A DNA stretch of 64,000 nucleotides from Nostoc sp. JL33 (GTDB lineage Bacteria; Cyanobacteriota; Cyanobacteriia; Cyanobacteriales; Nostocaceae): NCBI RefSeq assembly GCF_017114985.1, contig NZ_JABXKP010000049.1, positions 165,643-229,642 on the forward strand. Direction: 5' to 3'. The notes beneath the pieces were generated by a model. That model was not told the origin of the DNA, made no database searches, and saw only the letters and a program-made list of their open reading frames with translations. Each line of letters starts with the position of its first letter. Positions within the stretch are counted from its first letter, which is position 1. This document shows, one piece after another, positions 10,239 through 20,000 of this stretch. The position numbers and the translations under genes are program-made.

Positions 10239-11459
10239 TTATTTGGTTTCAGACTTCACAACTACCCATTGCGTCACACCCGCCATTGCTCGCCAGCCCA
10301 AAAATTTACCAATAGGTTCCGCCCGTTGAATGGCAATACGAGTTAAATCACCACCAACTCGTTCATGCCATTGAAATAAAGTTTGCTCACCCTCTACCGT
10401 CACTACATTTGCCACTAAACGCCCACCGGATCGCAGTGCTTCCCAACAAACATCAAAAAGTCCCGTTGCTGTCACCCCACCACCAATAAAAATCGCATCT
10501 GGTGCAGGTAAATCTTTCAGAACATGGGGCGCTTTACCTTCAATGATTTGCAGATTTGGAGTACCGAGAGTGGCGGCATTATCAACAATATATAGTAGTC
10601 TAGAAGAATTTTGTTCGATCGCGATCGCCCGACACCGAGGATTACTCCGCATCCATTCGATAGAAATTGAGCCGCAACCCGCGCCCACATCCCACAATAG
10701 TTGTCCCGGTGTGGGTGCCAAAGCTGCTAGGGTAATTGCCCTAACTTCACGCTTCGTTAACTGTCCATCGTGGTGGTAGGCGTTATCTGGTAGTCCTGGT
10801 AATCTTGGTAATGGGATAACCCCAGGATCAGCAATACAATAAACTGCGATCGCATTCAACACTGCAACTTCAGTTTCACTCCAAGATGCAGCCGTACCTT
10901 GGACAATTCTTTCATGAGCGCCACCCATACGCTCCAATACGGTAATTTTACTGCCACCATAGCCGCGATTTGTCAAAATTTCAGCAACAATGGCGGGTGT
11001 GTCCTTCCCTTCGCTCAAAATCAACAGCCGCGCTTCTGGATAGATATAAGACTGGAGTAGGGAGGATGGACGACCATTCAAACTCAAGGTTTCCACCTCA
11101 GTTAAAGACCATCCCACCCTGGCACAGGCGAGGCTGAAGGCTGAAGGTGCGGGGATAATCGTCATTTGGGAGACGGGAATACGCCGCATCAAGGTAACAC
11201 CAATGCCGTAACACATAGGATCGCCGCTTGCAAGTACGCAGATTGACTCACCCCAACGCCGGATAATTTCCTGTACAGAAACACTAATCGGGGATGTCCA
11301 GACTAGTTTCTCACGTTGGTCATCTGTAGAGAGCATTGCTAAATGGCGATCGCCTCCCACAATTACTTTAGCTTGATCGACTAGAGAACGAGCGATCGCG
11401 CTTAATCCCTGTAACCCATCTTCCCCAATCCCGACGATAGAAAGCCATTTCTCTGTCAT
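10239..11459 (-). CDS. cobL: Precorrin-6Y C5,15-methyltransferase (decarboxylating), CbiE-CbiT fusion
   Basis: Cobalamin (corrin ring) biosynthesis enzyme. The N-terminal half (about 1-205) is the CbiE-type tetrapyrrole methylase, with the glycine-rich start WLSIVGIGEDG and the GDPMCYGIG loop. The C-terminal half (about 215-406) is the CbiT SAM-dependent methyltransferase and decarboxylase with SAM motif LLWDVGAGCGSISIEW. Together they methylate C5 and C15 and remove the acetate carboxyl of precorrin-6B. A length of 406 aa is usual for the fused form. No other cobalamin gene is adjacent. Confidence 0.93.
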   Translation of the reverse strand: MTEKWLSIVGIGEDGLQGLSAIARSLVDQAKVIVGGDRHLAMLSTDDQREKLVWTSPISVSVQEIIRRWGESICVLASGDPMCYGIGVTLMRRIPVSQMTIIPAPSAFSLACARVGWSLTEVETLSLNGRPSSLLQSYIYPEARLLILSEGKDTPAIVAEILTNRGYGGSKITVLERMGGAHERIVQGTAASWSETEVAVLNAIAVYCIADPGVIPLPRLPGLPDNAYHHDGQLTKREVRAITLAALAPTPGQLLWDVGAGCGSISIEWMRSNPRCRAIAIEQNSSRLLYIVDNAATLGTPNLQIIEGKAPHVLKDLPAPDAIFIGGGVTATGLFDVCWEALRSGGRLVANVVTVEGEQTLFQWHERVGGDLTRIAIQRAEPIGKFLGWRAMAGVTQWVVVKSETK

Positions 11460-11583
11460 GCTAATTCATGATTAAATTAATAATTATTACTTCATAACTA
11501 AGACTTGACACTAATTCTAATTCTGAATTATTCCGTCAATTTTGGTAGGATATATTTTATAGTGCTGGATTGAGGATAACAGG

Positions 11584-11805
11584 ATGAACTCACTCCCAGA
11601 AATAGAAGCCGCTATTATGCAACTGTCTGAAGGTGAAATGCGGGATTTATCAAACTGGCTCCAAGAATATCTTAACGATGCTTGGGACAAGCAAATTGAA
11701 GCAGATGCAAAATCGGGTCGATTGGATCAGTTAATCCAGCGTGCAAAAGCAGATATTGAAGCTAATCGGGTGAAACCGTTAGATGAAATCCTTAACAACC
11801 CCTGA
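11584..11805 (+). CDS. Putative type II antitoxin
   Basis: A 73-aa acidic helical protein (PEIEAAIMQLSEGEMRDLSNWLQEYL) starting at an ATG eight bases after the GAGG of ATTGAGGATAACAGG. It overlaps the next gene by 23 bases, the usual antitoxin-first order. The identity rests on size, charge and its RelE/ParE-like neighbour; no DNA-binding motif is evident, so it may rely on a cryptic fold or not bind DNA. Confidence 0.7.
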   Translation: MNSLPEIEAAIMQLSEGEMRDLSNWLQEYLNDAWDKQIEADAKSGRLDQLIQRAKADIEANRVKPLDEILNNP

Positions 11806-12040
11806 TTTTTGGCGCTCTTATGCTGCACTTTCACCTGAAGTTAAAGAGCAAGCTAGAAAGGCGTATCGTCTTTGGATTAATAATCAATTTCATCCGTCTT
11901 TGCATTTCAAAAAAGTAGGAAATGATTTGTGGTCAGTCAGGATTAGTGGTGGATATCGCGCACTAGCAATTAAGAACGGCGAGGATTATTACTGGATCTG
12001 GATTGGTTCACATGATGAGTATGAGGCGCTGATTGGATAA
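11783..12040 (+). CDS. RelE/ParE-family toxin
   Basis: An 85-aa protein of the RelE/ParE superfamily. It shows the helical N-terminus (TPDFWRSYAALSPEVKEQARKAYRLW), then FKKVGNDLWSVRISGGYRALA, the core strand pair with the conserved arginine, then YYWIWIGSHDEYEALI. This last segment is typical of the HigB/RelE-like branch, which mostly cleaves mRNA at the ribosome. The gene overlaps its putative antitoxin by 23 bases, indicating translational coupling. The exact target is not predictable. Confidence 0.8.
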   Translation: MKSLTTPDFWRSYAALSPEVKEQARKAYRLWINNQFHPSLHFKKVGNDLWSVRISGGYRALAIKNGEDYYWIWIGSHDEYEALIG

Positions 12041-12187
12041 GAATATTGCTGCTTCATTCTTTAACTGATTTTGCAACTTTCTCGGCAATTACAAATGGAG
12101 ATGGGGAGACAAGGAGATGGGGAAAATAATAACTCCTCAGTCAACAGTCAGCACTCCCAATATCCAGTCCCCAGTCCCCAGTCCCTT

Positions 12188-13396
12188 TTAAACCAGCGCT
12201 GCTGTTGCTTTCATTGCAAAAATTTTCTCAATCACATCTTCTACTACCTTATCTGGAGTGGAAGCACCAGAAGTAATTCCCACAACAATTTCTCCATCTG
12301 GCAACCAGTTTTCTGTAGTTATTAACTGCCCATTTAATTGCCGATGTTCTATGGAATCTCCTGATTTAATCCGCTCAACAGTATCAATATGATAAGAAGG
12401 AATTCCGCGCTCAAAAGCAATTTGTTGCAACTGAGTAGTATTCGATGAATTAAACCCACCAATTACTACCATTAAATCTAAATTATGTTCCACTAACTCC
12501 AACATGGCATCTTGCCGTTCTTGGGTGGCGTCACAAATAGTATTAAAGCTTTGGAAATGCTGATTTAACTCGGTGGGGACATACTTCTGCAACATAGTCC
12601 GCTCAAAAAGCTTGCCGATTTGCTCAGTTTCGCCTTTCAGCATGGTAGTTTGATTTGCAATACCAACTCTTTGTAAATCTTGATCGGGGTCAAATCCTGC
12701 TGAACAAGCTTTAGCAAATTTTGTCAGAAATTCTTCCCGATTCCCACCATTGATAATATAGTCAGCAACATATTCTGCTTCTTGCAAATTCAACACAATC
12801 AAATACTTGCCAGCAAAAGAACTAGTAGCAACTGTTTCTTCGTGCTTATATTTACCGTGAATTATTGAAGTATAATCAATTTTTTTGTGCTTTTCTACTG
12901 TATTCCAAACTTTAGATACCCAAGGACAAGTTGTATCAACAATTTTGCAGCCTTTATCGTGAAGTATCTGCATTTCTTGAACGCTAGCCCCAAAAGCAGG
13001 TAATATGACTACATCACCAGTTCCAACAACAGAAAAGTCTTTATTCTTTCCTTCAATGGGGATGAATTCTACTTCCATCTCCTGCATACGCTGATTTACA
13101 GAAGGGTTGTGGATAATCTCGTTAGTAATCCAGATGTGTTCTGTGGGGAAGTGCTGGCGGGTTTCGTAGGCCATTGCCACAGCCCGTTCTACACCCCAGC
13201 AAAAGCCAAAGGCTTGTGCTAGTCGGATTGTCACATCACCTCGTTGTAGGGTGTAATTGCGATCGCGAATTTCCTGAATCAAGTTACTTTGATACTCAGA
13301 TTGCAACTGGGTGGCAACTTCTGCTTGATGACCAAAGCCCTTGCGATTATAATTTTCTGAATGTTGGAGGCTGCGCTTAAAAGCTTTTGTATCCAT
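12188..13396 (-). CDS. ispH: 4-hydroxy-3-methylbut-2-enyl diphosphate reductase
   Basis: Last step of the MEP isoprenoid pathway: reduces HMBPP to IPP and DMAPP with an iron-sulfur cluster fed by ferredoxin. The protein has the long (402 aa) cyanobacterial/plant-type form. Cluster cysteines lie in [12 protein letters not shown] and in [11 protein letters not shown], with a further one in [13 protein letters not shown]. The substrate-binding GGFNSSNT and the C-terminal [13 protein letters not shown] block are present. It supplies precursors for carotenoids and the phytyl chain of chlorophyll. It stands alone; the 12071-12325 frame over its 3' end is a shadow. Confidence 0.96.
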   Translation of the reverse strand: MDTKAFKRSLQHSENYNRKGFGHQAEVATQLQSEYQSNLIQEIRDRNYTLQRGDVTIRLAQAFGFCWGVERAVAMAYETRQHFPTEHIWITNEIIHNPSVNQRMQEMEVEFIPIEGKNKDFSVVGTGDVVILPAFGASVQEMQILHDKGCKIVDTTCPWVSKVWNTVEKHKKIDYTSIIHGKYKHEETVATSSFAGKYLIVLNLQEAEYVADYIINGGNREEFLTKFAKACSAGFDPDQDLQRVGIANQTTMLKGETEQIGKLFERTMLQKYVPTELNQHFQSFNTICDATQERQDAMLELVEHNLDLMVVIGGFNSSNTTQLQQIAFERGIPSYHIDTVERIKSGDSIEHRQLNGQLITTENWLPDGEIVVGITSGASTPDKVVEDVIEKIFAMKATAALV

Positions 13397-13515
13397 TAGA
13401 TTTGTCTACTTAAACCACTATTTTTTATTTTCTCGCGTCAAGACGCGATTTATACAGACTTGTATTCAAAGATATTACTTCTTTTTGTACTTTCCCCTTT
13501 TTCCCCCGAAAGACG

Positions 13516-14352
13516 TTAACGCTGGGGTTTTAATTCAATTTCGCTATAAATTTGCAATGCAGAACGCCAAACTATATACCCTTCAGGACTTAAGTGTAAG
13601 CCATCAGTAGTAAATTCGCGGCGGAGATTACCTTGCTTGTTGGTAAATAGGGGATATAAATCGAGATATTTGACACCTTTTTTGGTAGAAATCCTTTGTA
13701 GTTCTTCATTCAACTCGCGAATGCGACTATTGGCAACAACCAACAGTTTATCTCGTCCTTTCCAGGTTGCTGACTCTGCCCCATGTGGCAAAATCGATTG
13801 GACAACAATTTGCGCTGTGGGATGCACCTTTCGCAGGTAATTGATAATTTGCCTCTGATTATCTAAAATTACCCTATCGCTCATCCCCCTAATTAGGTCA
13901 TTAATGCCAATCATTACAAAAATCACCTCTGGCTGGGCGCGGTCAAATATCTTTAATCTCTTCAAGAGTCCATTGCTAGTTTCGCCAGAAATTCCTTGAT
14001 TGAGCCAATTTTTACCTTCGGGTAATAACTCAGGGGGAAACCACAAACTTAGAGAATCTCCCGCCAGGATGGTTAAATGTGGAGGACGTTGATCAGCAGC
14101 GACCTGGGCTTCTTGCGTGAGGATGTCTACCCACTCTTGGTAACTGAGTTGGTGACGGCGACCCAAATCAGGTGTAGGAATTTCGGGTGAGCTGTTCAAG
14201 TTCATTGACTCCGGGGATGTTATTATCCCCCCAAAAAAAGCGGTCAATCTCTGCTGTTGCCAAATTAGCAGGATGACCGCCAACATCAGGATGCCGTTGG
14301 TTAACAGCGATAAAAATGCCCAGATAGGAAAGGTTTTTGCAGAAGTAGACAC
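13516..14352 (-). CDS. Membrane-anchored SGNH/GDSL-type hydrolase
   Basis: A 278-aa esterase-like protein. An N-terminal membrane segment (FPIWAFLSLLTNGILMLAVILLIW) would tether the catalytic domain outside the cytoplasm. The four SGNH blocks are visible: GDSLSLW (nucleophile serine), NQGISGET (glycine), GINDLIRG (asparagine) and DGLHLSPEGY (Asp-His pair). The substrate is unknown; relatives deacylate lipids, cell-wall or exopolysaccharide acetyl groups. It is transcribed towards ispH, 119 bp away, and may be co-transcribed. Confidence 0.85.
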   Translation of the reverse strand: MSTSAKTFPIWAFLSLLTNGILMLAVILLIWQQQRLTAFFGGIITSPESMNLNSSPEIPTPDLGRRHQLSYQEWVDILTQEAQVAADQRPPHLTILAGDSLSLWFPPELLPEGKNWLNQGISGETSNGLLKRLKIFDRAQPEVIFVMIGINDLIRGMSDRVILDNQRQIINYLRKVHPTAQIVVQSILPHGAESATWKGRDKLLVVANSRIRELNEELQRISTKKGVKYLDLYPLFTNKQGNLRREFTTDGLHLSPEGYIVWRSALQIYSEIELKPQR

Positions 14353-14403
14353 GACTAGCCAAATTTACCAATTATTTGAATCAAATTTTAACGCTAGCGA
14401 TCG

Positions 14404-14466
14404 CAAATCAGGCCAATTTTGGATTTTGGATTGAAAGAAAAATCTAAAATCTAAAATCCAAAATTG
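14404..14466. repeat. Short AAATCTA/AAAATCC repeat patch
   Basis: The spacer between the hydrolase and the ammonium transporter contains GGATTTTGGATTG and AATCTAAAATCTAAAATCC. These are near-heptameric repeats that also occur around 16980, 22090-22180, 31150 and 31380. The patch is inverted around AAAGAAAA and could form a weak hairpin. Confidence 0.6.
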
Positions 14467-14482
14467 AATAACTCAGCACTCT

Positions 14483-15898
14483 TTAGTGAGTGGGGCGATC
14501 GCCAAACTCGGAGTTGTAACCTTCTTCACCGTGTTCGTTGATATCCATACCTTGCAATTCAGCTTCCTCTTTGACTCGCAGCCCGACTGTAGCATCGATA
14601 ATCTTGAGAATAATCCACGTACCAACACCTGCGATCACATAGGCAACGGCAATTGCTGCTAATTCAACTCCCAATTCACCCAAATTACCACGTAGCACAC
14701 CATCTTTACCTGCTCCGTTGACTTGAGTCGTGGCAAAGATCGCCGTTAAAATTGCCCCGACTGTACCACCAATGCCATGCACGGGAAAGGTATCTAAAGC
14801 ATCGTCAATTTCTAGCTTGTGCTTGAAACTGATCGCATAGAAGCAAACAAAGGCGGTGATGAAACCAATTAAAATCGCTGATAGCGGTGTGACAAATCCG
14901 GCGGCGGGAGTGATGCCAACTAAACCAGCAACGGCTCCGGTAGCCGCTCCCACGGCTGTCGGTTTACCCCGTAAAACCGCTTCCAAAATTAGCCACATTA
15001 AAGCCGCCGCCGCCGCCGCCGTATTGGTGGCAACAAAGGCGGTTGTTGCCACATTGGTGACTAAGTTACCAGAAGTTCCACTAGCAACAGATAGGGCACT
15101 TCCAGCGTTGAAGCCGAACCAACCAAACCACAGCAAGCCAGCACCCAGCAAAATAAACGGAACGTTGTGCGGTGGGCTAAGGCGATCGGGATGGGTTTTC
15201 CGAGGCCCAAGGACGATCGCAGCTACTAGGGCGGAAACGCCAGAACTAATATGAACTACTGTGCCACCTGCAAAGTCGAGGGCACCCAAACCACCATACA
15301 AACCTAAAAATCCACCTTTCGCCCATACCATGTGGGCTAGGGGAGCGTAAACAAAGGTTGACCACAGTAGCACAAACAGCGAATAGGCGCGGAAACTCAT
15401 CCGCTCTGCGATCGCCCCAGAAATTAAGGCTGGGGTGATAATCGCAAACATCGCTTGGTAGATCATGAATGCCTGGTGGGGTATCGTTCCGGCATAGGAG
15501 ACGACTTCCGGCGGGTTTGACCCTTTGAGATAATCGCTTATCTCTAACCCGACATTATTCAACCCGAACCATTGCAATCCCCCGATAAACGGTAAACCTG
15601 GCGCAAATGAAAGACTATAGCCCCAGAGAATCCAGGTAACTCCCACGATCGCCATCAACACAAAGCTCATCATCAATGTGTTTAAGACGTTGCGCGATCG
15701 CACAAATCCACCATAGAAAAACGCCAATCCTGGTGTCATTAACAGCACAAGTGCTGCTGAAATCAGCATAAAAGCCGTATCTCCAGTATCAGCAGTAGGC
15801 ACAGCAGGGGCTGGTGTTTGGGCAAAAGCATTGCCCATTAGCGGTACTCCCAAAAACAGTAGGGTGATAGCCGCAATCATCACAACTTTCTTCAACAC
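14483..15898 (-). CDS. amt: Ammonium transporter (Amt/MEP/Rh family)
   Basis: High-affinity ammonium uptake channel of the cytoplasmic membrane. The 471-aa protein begins with a cleavable signal (VVMIAAITLLFLGVPLMGNAFA), as in AmtB-type proteins. It then has about eleven membrane helices with family signatures (FYGGFVRSRNVLNTLMMSF, DFAGGTVVHISSGVSALVAA, GAGLLWFGWFGFNAGSAL, DALDTFPVHGIGGTVGAI). The pore histidines in DFAGGTVVH and DTFPVHG are intact. The start is a GTG preceded by AGGAAG. A perfect GTA-N8-TAC site lies just upstream, suggesting NtcA control by nitrogen status. No PII gene is adjacent. Which paralogue this is (amt1, amt4 or amtB) cannot be told. Confidence 0.95.
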   Translation of the reverse strand: MLKKVVMIAAITLLFLGVPLMGNAFAQTPAPAVPTADTGDTAFMLISAALVLLMTPGLAFFYGGFVRSRNVLNTLMMSFVLMAIVGVTWILWGYSLSFAPGLPFIGGLQWFGLNNVGLEISDYLKGSNPPEVVSYAGTIPHQAFMIYQAMFAIITPALISGAIAERMSFRAYSLFVLLWSTFVYAPLAHMVWAKGGFLGLYGGLGALDFAGGTVVHISSGVSALVAAIVLGPRKTHPDRLSPPHNVPFILLGAGLLWFGWFGFNAGSALSVASGTSGNLVTNVATTAFVATNTAAAAAALMWLILEAVLRGKPTAVGAATGAVAGLVGITPAAGFVTPLSAILIGFITAFVCFYAISFKHKLEIDDALDTFPVHGIGGTVGAILTAIFATTQVNGAGKDGVLRGNLGELGVELAAIAVAYVIAGVGTWIILKIIDATVGLRVKEEAELQGMDINEHGEEGYNSEFGDRPTH

Positions 15899-15926
15899 TT
15901 TTTTTCTTCCTAAGTACCAATGATTT

Positions 15927-15940
15927 GTATTCTTAACTAC
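15927..15940 (-). promoter_or_regulatory. Candidate NtcA box (GTA-N8-TAC) before amt
   Basis: On the minus strand the sequence reads GTAGTTAAGAATAC, an exact GTA-N8-TAC match to the NtcA consensus. It ends about 29 bases before the GTG start of the ammonium transporter. That is closer than usual for an activator site centred near -41.5, so either translation starts downstream or the match is fortuitous. Confidence 0.45.
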
Positions 15941-16268
15941 ATTTGATTACTTTTATTGACACATTTTTGTCTTGAAAGATACTTAACCTGAATTATTTGG
16001 AAATGTTAACAAAAATATTCTCCTGATTGTAGTTGCCAAAATTTAAATAAGGCTGTAGGTAATCATCACATCTTTTTTTTGAGGAATAGCATTTGATTAA
16101 CAAGGGGAATGGGAAAGGGGGAAAGGGGGAAAGGTAAAAAGCGTACTTCGTCCCGCTACGCGCTTTCGCCGTTAGTGGGTGACCTAATTTATCCCTTTAC
16201 CCCTGTTTTTTATTATTAAAACTGTATATCTTAAAAGTTATTGGTGAGAAATAATATAGAAATTTTAC
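15941..16268. other. Intergenic region with G-rich patch and repeat
   Basis: This holds the amt upstream region and, at 16108-16140, a G-rich patch (GGGAAAGGGGGAAAGGGGG). A repeat fragment follows (CGTCCCGCTACGCGCTTTCGCCGTTAG, typical dispersed-repeat text). No gene is supported here. Confidence 0.5.
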
Positions 16269-16592
16269 TTAATTTCTGGGTGCAAACATGATAATTAAAA
16301 CACTCACTAAAGCGAAACTTGCTCCTATTAGGTCGTAGCGGTCTGGAGTTACCCCGTCTACCTTCCAACCCCAAAGCATTGCCATTGCGATAAACACGCC
16401 ACCGTAAGCCGCATAAACTCTGCCAAAATTTGCCGATTGCAGAGTTGCAATAACCCCATAGAAAGCTAAAGCAATTCCCCCCAATATGCCCCACCAGAAG
16501 GGCTTACCTTCGCGCAACCACAACCAGATCAGGTAGCCGCCCCCGATTTCAAATAAACCAGCCCACAAAAAATACAGCAGCGACTTAATCAT
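16269..16592 (-). CDS. YnfA/UPF0060 family small membrane protein
   Basis: A 107-aa protein with four membrane helices (SLLYFLWAGLFEIGGGYLIWLWLREG, WWGILGGIALAFYGVIATLQ, VYAAYGGVFIAMAMLWGWKVDG, DLIGASFALVSVLIIMFAP). It matches the YnfA family, distant relatives of small multidrug resistance transporters. The length and the FEIGGGYL and GRVYAAYGGVFI blocks are typical. The transported substrate, if any, is unknown. The overlapping 16231-16494 frame is a shadow. Confidence 0.9.
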   Translation of the reverse strand: MIKSLLYFLWAGLFEIGGGYLIWLWLREGKPFWWGILGGIALAFYGVIATLQSANFGRVYAAYGGVFIAMAMLWGWKVDGVTPDRYDLIGASFALVSVLIIMFAPRN

Positions 16593-17047
16593 TTGAGCGA
16601 TTCTTTAATAAGGTCGAACTCAGTGAAATTACGCTAACGCTTTTAACTAAATTATTGCCATTAATTGAAGTAAGTTTGTTGAATTGGGCATGGGGCAAAC
16701 AGGGCAAACAGGGCATTGAGCATTGGCCAAGCCAATTCAATGCAAGGATTTTGGTGAAGCAGCGCGGTCTTTTCCCTCACGCGCGTGGCTAGCGCCAACA
16801 CGAAGCAGCGTCTCCAATTGGGGGTTTCCACGCCACTTGCTTCACTTGGGGAGACCCCTGTCCCCGCAGTGGCTCCCCATAAGCGACTGCTGTTAGCACC
16901 ACAAAGAGCGACGTAGGAGCGTCTTTTGGATTAAATTTCAATTCTTTAATTCTTTAATTCTTCAATCTAAAATCTAAAATCTAAAATCTAAAATTCTTAC
17001 TCCCCCTGCTCGTTTCCCAGTTCCCAGAATATAGATAAGGCTCAAGG
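16593..17047. repeat. Repeat-filled intergenic region with STRR-type heptamers
   Basis: No gene is seen. The region holds GGGCAAACA repeats (16692-16715) and a GC-rich composite repeat at about 16755-16925 with several small inverted repeats (GGGGAGACCCCTGTCCCC). Next come AATTCTTT repeats, and the heptanucleotide ATCTAAA repeated in tandem at about 16966-16996, a short tandemly repeated repetitive sequence typical of heterocystous cyanobacteria. Confidence 0.7.
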
Positions 17048-20000
17048 ATGAAAGCACCATTACCTGATAACGAAGCACAGAGAATCGAGACGCTTTTGGA
17101 GTATAAGATTCTTGACACGCCATCTGAAGCCGCTTTTGACGACCTCACACATTTAGCCTCGTATATTTGTCAAACTCCTATTGCCTTAATTAGCTTAATT
17201 GATACAAACCGTCAGTGGTTCAAGTCAAAAGTTGGTTTGGAAGCCCTAGAAACACACCGAGATTTGGCATTCTGTGCCCATGCTATTTTACAGCCTGATG
17301 TTTTTGTTGTGCCTGATGCAAGAGATGACGAACGGTTCGCTACAAACCCACTGGTAACATCTGATCCAAATATTCGATTTTATGCTGGCGTACCTCTGAC
17401 TAACCCTGAGGGATACGCGCTCGGAACCCTATGTGTGATTGACTACATACCACGGAAACTTACTCCAGAACAAGTGGAGGCATTACGAGCTTTGGGTCGT
17501 CAAGTCATAAAGCAACTGGAATTGCGCCGAAATTTAGCAAGTTTAGTACTTGTTACCAAGAAAGGCAAACAAGCCCAGAGGGTACCCAAGCAATTTTTTA
17601 AAAAGATTGTGGCAGGTTTTGGTTTGGCATCGGCAATTTTAGTTTTGATTGGCGTGGTTTCTTATCAAAATACAATAGCATCTACTAATAATCGCAGTAT
17701 AGTAAAAAAAACGTACCAAAAAATCAAAAGTCTAGACCAACTACTGTCCCAGATAAAGGATGCCGAAACTGGGCAAAGTAGTTACATTATTAGTGGAGAA
17801 AAAGTTTATCTAAAACCTTATCAATCAGCACTTACAAATGTCAATCAAGAAATTGCCAAGCTGAAGAATTTAACAGCAGAGCAACCGAAGCAACGACAGG
17901 AGATCGCAACCCTTGAATCTCTGATAACCGCTAAACTTACTGAACTAAAACAGACTATCGACTTGCGCCAGAACAAAGGATCAGATGCGGCGTTGCAAGT
18001 ACTACTGAGAAATAATCAAGAAAATCTCATCGAGAATATCGGCAAGATAATCAATGAGATGAAAAACGAGGAAATGGGGCGGATTCAGCAAGAGTTACAA
18101 GCAGCAAAGGCTCGGACTCGCAACACAATTCTGACACTTGCGATCGCCATTTGCTTAAGTTTTATCGTTCTTGCTGTAGTCTACTACTTTATCTATCGTG
18201 AGGTCAGTGAGCGGAAGAGGACAGAAGAAGCCTTAAACCAAGAACGCAACTTTATCTCAGCAGTCCTGGATACAGCCGACGCGTTGGTAGTAGTTCTCAA
18301 TTCTCAAGGGCAATTCGTTCGTTTCAATCAAGCTTGTGAGCAAATAACGGGTTACTCCTTCGATGAAGTCAGGGGTAGGTATTGCTGGAACTTGTTGCTA
18401 ATTCCTGAACAGGTGGAGCCGATCAAAGCAATTTTTGAGCAGTTACGAACTGGTCAAATCCCCAATCTCAAGGAGTACGAAAACTATTGGGTAATGAAGG
18501 ATGGCAATCGCCGACTGATTGCTTGGTCGAATAGCCTCTTAAAAGACTATGAAGGATCAGTGGAATACATTGTTGCCACTGGCATTGACATCACCGATGT
18601 CTCCGACGAGCTTCGCTTACGCAAACGATCTGAACGGCTTCTGAATGCACAATATGCTGCAACCCGCGTTTTAGCGGAGTGCGCCACGACGGGCGAGGCT
18701 ACTTACCAAATCCTGCAAGGGATCTGTGAGAGTTTGGGATGGGATTTGGGTGAAATTTGGATGGTAGATCAGCAAGCAAATGTGCTGCGTTTTCTCGACA
18801 TGTGGCATAAAGCATCTTTTGAGGTGCAAGAGTTTGAAGCAGTGAGTAGAAACACTACTTTTGTACCAGGAATTGGGCTACCTGGTCGGGTTTGGGCTAG
18901 TTCTAAACCTGTTTGGATCGCTGATGTTGTTAAAGAACTCAGTTTCTCCCGCTTCAAAATCAGCGATCAAGTACAACTACACGCAGCCTTCGGTTTTCCG
19001 ATCCGCATCGATCACAAAATCCTCGGTGTCATTACCTGCTTCAACCGGGAAATTCAGCTACCTGACGAAGATTTGGTAAAAACGATGAATTCGATTGGTG
19101 AGCAAGTCGGGCAATTTATCCAGCGTAAACAGGCTGAAGAAGAAATACAACGCCAAAACTTGCGATCGCAACTATTTACCGAAATCGCCCTGAAGATTCG
19201 CCAGTCTTTGCAAATCGAAGAAATTCTCCAAATCACTGTCCAGGAGATCCAAAAGATTCTCCAGACTGACCGAGTTTTGATCTATCAGCTTTTGCCAGAT
19301 GAATCTGTAACCACCGTTGTTGAAGCTGTAGTTTCTGGCTTACCAGCAATCAAAGAGCAAAATCTTACCCTCCCCTACTTTCAAGCGGAATATCTACAAC
19401 AGTACTATCTACAGCAGTACCGTCAAGGACGGATTTTGGGGCTGGCTAACTTGAATTTGCCAGAAGTTGAACAAAGCCATCTGGAATTAATGCAACAGTT
19501 TGGGGTCAAATTCAATTTGATTGTGCCCATTTTGGTGAAAGAAGAACTTCGCGGTTTACTCGTAGTTCATCAGTCTGACGATTCACACCACTGGTCTAGC
19601 TTTGAAACTAATCTCTTGCGGCAAATAGCCGATCAATTAGGTATTGCCTTAGCCCAAGCCGAACTATTAGCAGTAGAAACTCGTCAGCGACAAGAACTTG
19701 AAATTGCCTATCGCCAAGCCGAAATAGCTTCTCAAATGAAAAGTGCCTTTTTGGCGAATATGAGTCATGAAATTCGGACTCCGATGAATGCTGTATTGGG
19801 AATGACCGGTTTAGTGTTAGAGACTTCCTTGGACGAAGAACAGCGAGATTTTATTGAAACAATTCGTAGTAGTGGAGACGCGCTTTTAAGTTTAATCAAC
19901 GAGATTTTGGATCTTTCCAAACTTGAGGCCGGAGAGATGGCTCTCGAAACTCTAGATTTTGACCTATCCACTTGTATGGAAGAAGTGGTGGAATTGTTGG

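Noticed and set aside
12071-12325. 84-aa plus-strand frame
   Set aside because: Half intergenic repeat (CAGTCCCCAGTCCCCAGTCCC) and half antisense to ispH.
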